A stretch of DNA of 64,000 nucleotides, taken from positions 4,650,001 through 4,714,000 of the forward strand of contig NZ_CP017248.1 in assembly GCF_001735805.1 (NCBI RefSeq), in the 5' to 3' direction. Every line of letters begins with the position of its first letter. The stretch's first letter is position 1. This DNA comes from Streptomyces fodineus. GTDB lineage: Bacteria > Actinomycetota > Actinomycetes > Streptomycetales > Streptomycetaceae. This document shows, piece by piece, positions 57,931 to 64,000 of the stretch. The notes below the pieces were generated by a model, which was not told where the DNA came from, did not search any database, and was given only the letters and a program-made list of their open reading frames with translations. The position numbers were made by a program, and so were the translations under genes.

Positions 57931-60480
57931 CTACCCGCGGCCGCCCGACACGACGCAGGCCCCGGGCCGTTCGCGGCGCGGCGCCGTCGGCACGGCGAGC
58001 ACCATGGTGAGCCCGCCGCCGGGGGTGTCCTCGGCGGCCAGCGCCCCGCCGACCGCCTCGGCGAAACCCCGCGCCACCGCGAGACCGAGACCGACACCGA
58101 CCCCCCGCGGAGCGTCCCCGTACCGCTGGAAGGGTTCGAAGATACGGTCCTTGGCGTCGTCCGGAACGCCCGGTCCGCGGTCGACGACCCGCACCTCGAC
58201 CCGGTCGGCGAGGGCGCTGGCCGACACCAGGACCCGCTCCCCCGGCGGGCTGTACTTGACGGCGTTCTCCACGACGTTGGCCACGGCCCGCTCCAGCAGG
58301 CCCCGGTCGACGTACACCATGGGCAGGCTCTCGGGGATGTCCAGTTCCACGCACTCGTCGGGATTCGGCACCCCGCCCAGCGCCATCGGCACGACCTCGT
58401 CCAGGTCGGTCTCCCGGATGATCGGGGTCACCGTGCCGGTCTGCAGGCGGGACATGTCCAGCAGGTTGCCGACCAGGTGGTCCAGCCGGTCGGCACCTTC
58501 CTCGATGGCCTCCAGCAGGTCGGCACGGTCCTGTTCGGACCACTCGACGTCGTCGGAGCGTAGCGAGGTGACGGCGGCCTTGATGCCGGCGAGCGGGGTG
58601 CGCAGGTCATGGCTGACGGCGGCGAGCAGCGCGGTCCTGATGCGGTTGCCCTCGGCGAGTTCCTTCGCGCGGTCGGCCTGGCTCTGCAGCCGCTGGCGGT
58701 CCAGGACGACGGCGGCCTGCGCGGCGAACGCGGCCAGCACCCGGCGGTCGGCGGCGGGCAGCACCCGGCCGCGCAGGGACAGCGCCATGTGGTCACCGAC
58801 CGGTACGTCCACGTCCGCGTCCTCCGGAACCTCGGCGGGCCGGGGTCCCACGCTGCCGGCGCAGGTCCAGGGCGCCGTCTCGCCGGTCCGCTCCAGCAGG
58901 GCCACGGACTCCATGCCGAAGGTCTCGCGGACCCTGTCCAGCAGCGCCTCCAGGGTGGTCTCGCCGCGCAGGACGTTGCCCGCGAGGAAGGAGAGGATCT
59001 CGGACTCGGCGCGCAGCCGGGCGGCCTGATGGGTGCGGCGGGCCGCGAGGTCGACCACCGAGGCCACGGACACCGCGACCCCGACGAAGATCGCGATGGC
59101 GACGATGTTCTTCGGGTCGGCGATCGTCAGGGTGTGGACGGGCGGGGTGAAGTACCAGTTGAGGAGGAGGGAACCGACGACCGCCGAGGCCAGTGCCGGG
59201 AACAGGCCGCCCAGCAGGGCCGCCGCGACCGTCAGCGTCAGGAACAGCAGCATGTCGTTGGCGAGGCCGACGTCCGGAGTGGCGGCGGTGAGCAGCCAGG
59301 TCAGCAGGGCGGGGCCGAGCACGCCCACGGCCCAGCCCCAGATGACCCGGGAGCGTCCGAGGCGGGCGCCGCGCGCCACCGGCAGCCCGCGCCCCTTGCC
59401 GGCCTCGTCGTGGGTGATGAGGTGCACGTCGAGGTCGGGGCCGGACTCGCGGGCGACCGTGGCACCGACGCCGGGTCCGAAGACGTACTGCCAGCTGCGG
59501 CGGCGGGAGACGCCCAGCACGATCTGGGTGGCGTTCACGCCCCGCGCGAAGTCCAGCAGGGCGGCCGGTATGTCGTCGCCCACGACATGGTGGAAGGTGC
59601 CGCCGAGGTCCTCCACGAGGGTGCGCTGGTCGGCCAGTTCCTTCGGGGAGGCCGCGGTCAGGCCGTCGCTGCGGGAGATGTAGACGGCGAGCACCTCGCC
59701 GCCGGCGCCCTTCTCGGCGAGACGGGCCGCACGCCGTATCAGGGTGCGGCCCTCGGGTCCTCCGGTCAGCCCGACCACGATCCGCTCCCGCGAGCCCCAG
59801 ATGGCCGACACCCGGTGTTCGCGGCGGTACTGGTTGAGATACTCGTCGACCCGGTCGGCCACCCACAGCAGCGCCAACTCCCTCAGCGCCGTGAGGTTTC
59901 CGGGCCGGAAGTAGTTGGACAGGGCCGCGTCGACCTTGTCCGGCCGGTAGATGTTGCCGTGCGCCATCCGGCGGCGCAGCGCCTGCGGGGACATGTCGAC
60001 CAGCTCGATCTGGTCCGCGCGGCGCACGACCTCGTCGGGGACGGTCTCACGCTGGCGCACCCCCGTGATCGACTCCACCACATCGCCCAGGGACTCCAGG
60101 TGCTGGATGTTGACGGTCGAGACGACGTCGATACCGGCGGCGAGCAGTTCCTCCACGTCCTGCCAGCGCTTGGCGTTGCGCGAGCCGGGGACGTTGGTGT
60201 GGGCGAGCTCGTCGACGAGGGCGACGGCGGGGGCACGCCGCAGCACGGCGGCCACGTCCATCTCGGTGAAGGTGCTGCCCCGGTACGCCAGTTCCCTGCG
60301 CGGCACCTGTTCCAGGCCGTGCAGCATCACCTCGGTGCGGGGCCGGCGATGGTGTTCGACGAAGGCCACCACACAGTCGGTGCCCCGCTCGATGCGGCGG
60401 TGCGCCTCCGCCAGCATCGCGTAGGTCTTGCCGACGCCGGGTGCCGCGCCGAGGTAGATCCGGAGCCTGCCGCGTGCCAT
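57931..60480 (-). CDS. kdpD: Turgor/potassium sensor kinase KdpD
   Basis: An 849-residue KdpD. It begins MARGRLRIYLGAAPGVGKTYAMLAEAHRR with the Walker A motif of the KdpD domain, and DELAHTNVPGSRNAKRWQDVEELL is the Walker B region. A USP-like domain follows (about 240-370), then four transmembrane helices (about 400-490). The kinase part has GAF-like signalling, the phospho-histidine box VSHDLRTPLAGIKA (about residue 625) and ATP-binding N and G boxes (VVENAVKYSPPGERV, VDRGPGVPDDAKDRIFE). KdpD senses low potassium and phosphorylates KdpE. It is directly downstream of kdpE, with one base between them. Confidence 0.95.
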   Translation of the reverse strand: MARGRLRIYLGAAPGVGKTYAMLAEAHRRIERGTDCVVAFVEHHRRPRTEVMLHGLEQVPRRELAYRGSTFTEMDVAAVLRRAPAVALVDELAHTNVPGSRNAKRWQDVEELLAAGIDVVSTVNIQHLESLGDVVESITGVRQRETVPDEVVRRADQIELVDMSPQALRRRMAHGNIYRPDKVDAALSNYFRPGNLTALRELALLWVADRVDEYLNQYRREHRVSAIWGSRERIVVGLTGGPEGRTLIRRAARLAEKGAGGEVLAVYISRSDGLTAASPKELADQRTLVEDLGGTFHHVVGDDIPAALLDFARGVNATQIVLGVSRRRSWQYVFGPGVGATVARESGPDLDVHLITHDEAGKGRGLPVARGARLGRSRVIWGWAVGVLGPALLTWLLTAATPDVGLANDMLLFLTLTVAAALLGGLFPALASAVVGSLLLNWYFTPPVHTLTIADPKNIVAIAIFVGVAVSVASVVDLAARRTHQAARLRAESEILSFLAGNVLRGETTLEALLDRVRETFGMESVALLERTGETAPWTCAGSVGPRPAEVPEDADVDVPVGDHMALSLRGRVLPAADRRVLAAFAAQAAVVLDRQRLQSQADRAKELAEGNRIRTALLAAVSHDLRTPLAGIKAAVTSLRSDDVEWSEQDRADLLEAIEEGADRLDHLVGNLLDMSRLQTGTVTPIIRETDLDEVVPMALGGVPNPDECVELDIPESLPMVYVDRGLLERAVANVVENAVKYSPPGERVLVSASALADRVEVRVVDRGPGVPDDAKDRIFEPFQRYGDAPRGVGVGLGLAVARGFAEAVGGALAAEDTPGGGLTMVLAVPTAPRRERPGACVVSGGRG

Positions 60481-60481
60481 G

Positions 60482-61165
60482 TCATCCCTCGAAGCGGTAG
60501 CCCATGCCGGGCTCGGTGATCAGATAGCGGGGCTGGGAGGGGTCCGTCTCCAGCTTCCGGCGGAGTTGGGCCATGTAGACCCGCAGGTAGTTGGTCTTGT
60601 TGCGCTGGGAGACCCCCCAGACCTCCTGGAGCAGCTGTTTCTGGGTGATCAGCCGGCCGGGGCTGGTCACCAGGATCTCCAGCAGGTGCCATTCGGTCGG
60701 GGTGAGCCGTACGTCCCGCCCGTCCCGTACGGCCTTCTTGGCCAGCAGGTCGAGGGTGAAGTGCTCGGTCTCGACCAGCGTCGTCACGGGGACGAGCGGG
60801 GCGTCCTCGGTACGGCGGACGGCGGCGCGCAGCCGGGCCAGCAGCTCGTCCATGCTGAACGGCTTGGTGATGTAGTCGTCGGCGCCGGCGTCGAGCGCGG
60901 CCACCTTCTCGTCGGAGGCCTGCCGGGCGGACAGGACCAGGACCGGCACCCGGCTCCAGCCGCGCAGGCTCTTGATGACGTCGACGCCGTCCATGTCGGG
61001 CAGGCCGAGGTCCAGCAGGACCACGTCGGGCCGGCGGGCGGCGGCGAGCCGGAGGGCCGCGGCACCGTCGGGGGCGGCGTCCACACCGTAGTGACGTGCC
61101 TGCAAGTTGATGACGAGGGCCCGCACCAGCTGCGGGTCGTCCTCCACCACGAGCACCCTGGTCAT
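60482..61165 (-). CDS. kdpE: Response regulator KdpE
   Basis: A 227-residue OmpR-type regulator. The receiver has the acidic pair at D9/D10, phospho-aspartate D52 and K101. The winged-helix domain (about 130-227) shows RLTPTEWHLLEILVTSPGRLITQKQLLQEVWGVSQRNKTNYLRVYMAQLRRKLE. Activated by KdpD, it turns on the kdp operon. It lies between kdpC and kdpD; a 79-bp gap before it could hold a separate promoter. Confidence 0.95.
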   Translation of the reverse strand: MTRVLVVEDDPQLVRALVINLQARHYGVDAAPDGAAALRLAAARRPDVVLLDLGLPDMDGVDVIKSLRGWSRVPVLVLSARQASDEKVAALDAGADDYITKPFSMDELLARLRAAVRRTEDAPLVPVTTLVETEHFTLDLLAKKAVRDGRDVRLTPTEWHLLEILVTSPGRLITQKQLLQEVWGVSQRNKTNYLRVYMAQLRRKLETDPSQPRYLITEPGMGYRFEG

Positions 61166-61244
61166 GGGTGTGTGTCTCTCCTGTCATGCCTGCGGGAGCC
61201 GCCACCTCGCGGTGCCGGCTCCCGTCGCGGATCGCGTAAGGCGG

Positions 61245-61913
61245 TCACTTCTTCGCCACGAGGTCCTTGAGCGCGATGTTGAGTTCGAGGACGTTCACGC
61301 GGGGCTCCCCCATGAAGCCGAGCGTGCGGCCGGTGGTGTGGTCCTCGACCAGCTTCTGGACCGCGGCCGCGGGCAGACCGTTCCTCTCCGCGACGCGGTG
61401 GACCTGGAGGTCCGCGTACTGCGGGGAGATGTCCGGGTCCAGGCCGGAGCCGGAGGAGGTGACGGCGTCGGCGGGTACGTCGGCCGGGTTCACGCTGTAG
61501 CCGGGGACTGAGTTGTCCTTGACCACCTCGGCCTTGGCGCCCTCGACCGACTCCACGAGCTTCTTGCTGTCGGCGGACAGGTTGGTGGCGCCGGACAGGA
61601 TCAGCTGGTACCGGGTGTTGACGCTGTTGGTGCCCAGGCCGTTGGCCGGGCGGCCCTGGAACCACTTCAGGTCCGGGTCCGGGGTGCCCTGGCCCTTCTT
61701 CAGCGGCAGGTTGTACGACTGCCCGATCAGGGACGAGCCGACGACCTCGCCGTCCGCCTTGACCTCGGAGCCGTTCGCCTTGTCGCTGAACAGCGCCTGG
61801 GCCACGCCCGTGACGGCCAGCGGGTAGAGGACGCCTGTGAGCACGGTCAACACCAGCAGCGCCCGCAGCCCCGCGCCCAGCAAACGGGCGGTGTTCACAA
61901 AGGAGTTGTTCAT
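61245..61913 (-). CDS. kdpC: KdpC, potassium-transporting ATPase subunit C
   Basis: A 222-residue subunit with one N-terminal transmembrane helix (GAGLRALLVLTVLTGVLYPLAVTGVAQALF). An extracytoplasmic domain follows with family motifs LIGQSYNLPLKKGQGTPDPDLKWFQGRP, SGSGLDPDISPQYADLQVHRVAERNGL and RTLGFMGEPRVNVLELNIAL. KdpC stabilises KdpA-KdpB coupling. It begins 5 bp after kdpB ends. Confidence 0.95.
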   Translation of the reverse strand: MNNSFVNTARLLGAGLRALLVLTVLTGVLYPLAVTGVAQALFSDKANGSEVKADGEVVGSSLIGQSYNLPLKKGQGTPDPDLKWFQGRPANGLGTNSVNTRYQLILSGATNLSADSKKLVESVEGAKAEVVKDNSVPGYSVNPADVPADAVTSSGSGLDPDISPQYADLQVHRVAERNGLPAAAVQKLVEDHTTGRTLGFMGEPRVNVLELNIALKDLVAKK

Positions 61914-61918
61914 GGCGA

Positions 61919-64000
61919 TCAGCCGATTCCGGGGATGAGGGAGATGAGCATGTCGATGATCTTGATGCCGATGAAGGGCGCGACCAGGCCGCCGATGCCG
62001 TAGATCCCGAGGTTGCGGCGGAGCATCCTGTCCGCGCTCATCGGCCGGTACCGCACGCCCTTCAGGGACAGCGGCACCAGCGCCACGATGATCAGCGCGT
62101 TGAAGACGACGGCCGACAGGATCGCGGAGTCGGGCGAGGACAGCTGCATGATGTTCAGCTTGTCCAGACCCGGGTAGACGGCCGCGAACAGCGCCGGGAT
62201 GATCGCGAAGTACTTCGCGACGTCGTTGGCGATGGAGAACGTGGTCAGCGCGCCACGCGTGATCAGCAGCTGCTTGCCGATCTCCACGATCTCGATCAGC
62301 TTGGTCGGGTTGGAGTCGAGGTCGACCATGTTGCCGGCCTCCTTGGCGGCCGACGTACCGGTGTTCATGGCCACGCCGACGTCCGCCTGCGCGAGCGCGG
62401 GGGCGTCGTTGGTGCCGTCACCGGTCATCGCGACCAGCTTGCCGCCGGCCTGCTCCCGCTTGATGAGGGCCATCTTGTCCTCGGGGGTGGCCTCGGCGAG
62501 GAAGTCGTCGACGCCCGCCTCCTCGGCGATCGCCTTCGCGGTCAGCGGGTTGTCACCCGTGATCATGACCGTCTTGATGCCCATGCGGCGCAGCTCCTCG
62601 AACCGCTCCCGCATGCCCTCCTTGACGACGTCCTTCAGGTGGATGACACCCAGGACGCGGGCACCCCGGTCGTCGTGGACGGCGACCAGCAGGGGCGTAC
62701 CGCCCGCCTCGGAGATCCGGCCGGCTATCGCGTCGGCGTCCTTGGCGACCGTGCCGCCCTGCTCCTCCACCCAGGCGATGACCGAGGCGGTGGCGCCCTT
62801 GCGGATCTTCCGGCCGTCGACGTCCACACCCGACATCCGGGTCTGCGCGGTGAACTCGATCCACTCCGCTGCGGCCAGCTCGCCCTGGTGCCGCTCGCGC
62901 AGCCCGTACTTCTCCTTGGCGAGGACGACGATGGAGCGGCCCTCGGGCGTCTCGTCGGCCAGCGAGGACAGCTGGGCCGCGTCGGCGACCTCGGCCTCCG
63001 TGGTGCCCTGGACCGGGACGAACTCGGCGGCCTGCCGGTTGCCGAGCGTGATGGTGCCGGTCTTGTCCAGCAGCAGCGTGGAGACGTCACCGGCGGCCTC
63101 GACCGCACGCCCGGACATGGCCAGCACGTTGCGCTGCACCAGCCGGTCCATGCCCGCGATGCCGATCGCGGAGAGCAGGGCGCCGATCGTGGTCGGGATG
63201 AGGCAGACCAGCAGGGCCACCAGCACGACCATGGTCAGGTGCGTGCCCGCGTACGTGGCGAACGGCGGCAGCGTGGCGCAGGCCAGCAGGAAGACGATGG
63301 TCAGCGAGGCGAGCAGGATGTTCAGCGCGATCTCGTTGGGCGTCTTCTGCCGGGCGGCACCCTCGACCAGGTTGATCATCCGGTCGATGAAGGTCTCGCC
63401 GGGCTTCGTCGTGATCTTGATGACGATCCGGTCGGAGAGGACCTTCGTGCCACCGGTGACGGCGCTGCGGTCGCCGCCGGACTCGCGGATGACCGGCGCG
63501 GACTCGCCGGTGATGGCGGACTCGTCCACCGAGGCGACACCTTCTACGACATCGCCGTCACCGGGGATGACGTCACCGGCCTCGCAGACCACCAGGTCAC
63601 CGATCTTCAACTCGGTACCGGCGACCACGGTCCCGTCGACCTTGCGCGCCACGGTGTCGGTCTTGGCCTTGCGCAGGGTGTCGGCCTGGGCCTTGCCGCG
63701 GCCCTCGGCGACCGCCTCCGCCAGGTTCGCGAAGATCACGGTCAGCCACAGCCAGACGCTGATGGTCCAGCCGAACCAGTCGGTCGGGTCCTTGAGGGAG
63801 AAGACGGTGGTCAGGACGGAGCCGATCCACACCACGAACATCACGGGGGACTTGACCATCACCCGCGGGTCGAGCTTGCGGAAGGCGTCCGGCAGCGACT
63901 TGAGAAGCGCCTTGGGATCGAAGAGGCCCGCTCCGACACGGCCCTCGGCGGGCTTGTGCCCGGTCGGCGCGTCCTGGTGGGGCGCAAGGGTGGGTGTGGA
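61919..64000 (-). CDS. kdpB: KdpB, potassium-transporting P-type ATPase (partial)
   Basis: 694 codons of the P-type ATPase subunit; the start lies just beyond the window (the window edge reads STPTLAPHQDAPTGHKPAEGRVGAGLFDPK). The phosphorylation motif DKTGTITLGN, the TGES actuator motif (ITGESAPVIRES), KGA (RKGATASVIAW) and TGDGTNDAPAL are all intact. About seven membrane helices. KdpB hydrolyses ATP to drive K+ through KdpA at very low external potassium. KdpA and KdpF would be expected further right, outside the window. Confidence 0.96.
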   Translation of the reverse strand, partial: STPTLAPHQDAPTGHKPAEGRVGAGLFDPKALLKSLPDAFRKLDPRVMVKSPVMFVVWIGSVLTTVFSLKDPTDWFGWTISVWLWLTVIFANLAEAVAEGRGKAQADTLRKAKTDTVARKVDGTVVAGTELKIGDLVVCEAGDVIPGDGDVVEGVASVDESAITGESAPVIRESGGDRSAVTGGTKVLSDRIVIKITTKPGETFIDRMINLVEGAARQKTPNEIALNILLASLTIVFLLACATLPPFATYAGTHLTMVVLVALLVCLIPTTIGALLSAIGIAGMDRLVQRNVLAMSGRAVEAAGDVSTLLLDKTGTITLGNRQAAEFVPVQGTTEAEVADAAQLSSLADETPEGRSIVVLAKEKYGLRERHQGELAAAEWIEFTAQTRMSGVDVDGRKIRKGATASVIAWVEEQGGTVAKDADAIAGRISEAGGTPLLVAVHDDRGARVLGVIHLKDVVKEGMRERFEELRRMGIKTVMITGDNPLTAKAIAEEAGVDDFLAEATPEDKMALIKREQAGGKLVAMTGDGTNDAPALAQADVGVAMNTGTSAAKEAGNMVDLDSNPTKLIEIVEIGKQLLITRGALTTFSIANDVAKYFAIIPALFAAVYPGLDKLNIMQLSSPDSAILSAVVFNALIIVALVPLSLKGVRYRPMSADRMLRRNLGIYGIGGLVAPFIGIKIIDMLISLIPGIG

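Overview
The window is high-GC DNA with codon use and gene content typical of a Streptomyces chromosome. Diagnostic genes are wblA, a Crp-type regulator, a MarP-like protease, SAV_915, DUF6153, DUF6177 and DUF6507 family genes, and a Streptomyces-type type VII secretion locus. From memory, the order nth / crp / ArsA-like pair / wblA / penicillin-binding protein matches the core region around SCO3567-SCO3582 of S. coelicolor.

Bases 1-18005 are conserved core: marP, a CoA-type NUDIX hydrolase and nth on the minus strand, then crp, a nucleotidyltransferase, an ECF41 sigma factor with a coupled SRPBCC gene, a NUDIX/MBL pair, ridA with a 53-aa DUF4177 gene, two ArsA-type ATPases, wblA, a bifunctional PBP, a GatB/YqeY protein, a phosphoesterase, a membrane protein and tRNA-Pro(CGG).

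Bases 18006-43021 form a composite genomic island. Its left edge is the intact tRNA-Pro. Its right edge is a decayed copy of the tRNA 3' half, and both edges are followed by near-identical hairpins. From left to right the island carries: an HTH-DUF488 gene with an unknown partner; a compact minus-strand type VII secretion module (two Esx-like proteins, EccD, a MinD/ParA-like ATPase, EccC, a DUF6507 protein, an EndoU-type polymorphic toxin, two tandem immunity-like paralogs, DUF6177); a tyrosine integrase carrying an inserted LacI-type helix-turn-helix, with an excisionase; a truncated RCC1-repeat gene; an IS701-family element with 19-bp inverted repeats, CTAG target duplication and a frameshifted transposase; and a patch of stress-type small genes (GAF-ANTAR, STAS, winged helix, PRC-barrel, hydrophobic peptide, CsbD-like). 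A second tRNA 3' remnant, resembling tRNA-Arg(UCU), lies at 41918-41958, so the island probably grew by successive insertions.

Bases 43022-57930 are variable chromosome: a divergent TetR/peroxiredoxin pair with two matching operators; an IS110-family transposase preceded by a large hairpin (bridge-RNA candidate); an unusual pair of genes, one encoding seven copies of a PLLLAAL motif; an ABC ATPase remnant; DUF6153 and a Met/His-rich lipoprotein; a PAP2/VTC/DUF4956 polyphosphate-type operon; a decayed two-component system; and an MFS transporter, a diaminopimelate decarboxylase homolog, a SAV_915 protein and a universal stress protein whose 3' end is tandemly duplicated.

Bases 57931-64000 hold the end of a kdp potassium-uptake operon on the minus strand (kdpB running off the window, kdpC, kdpE, kdpD). 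All assignments come from reading the sequence; no database search was run.
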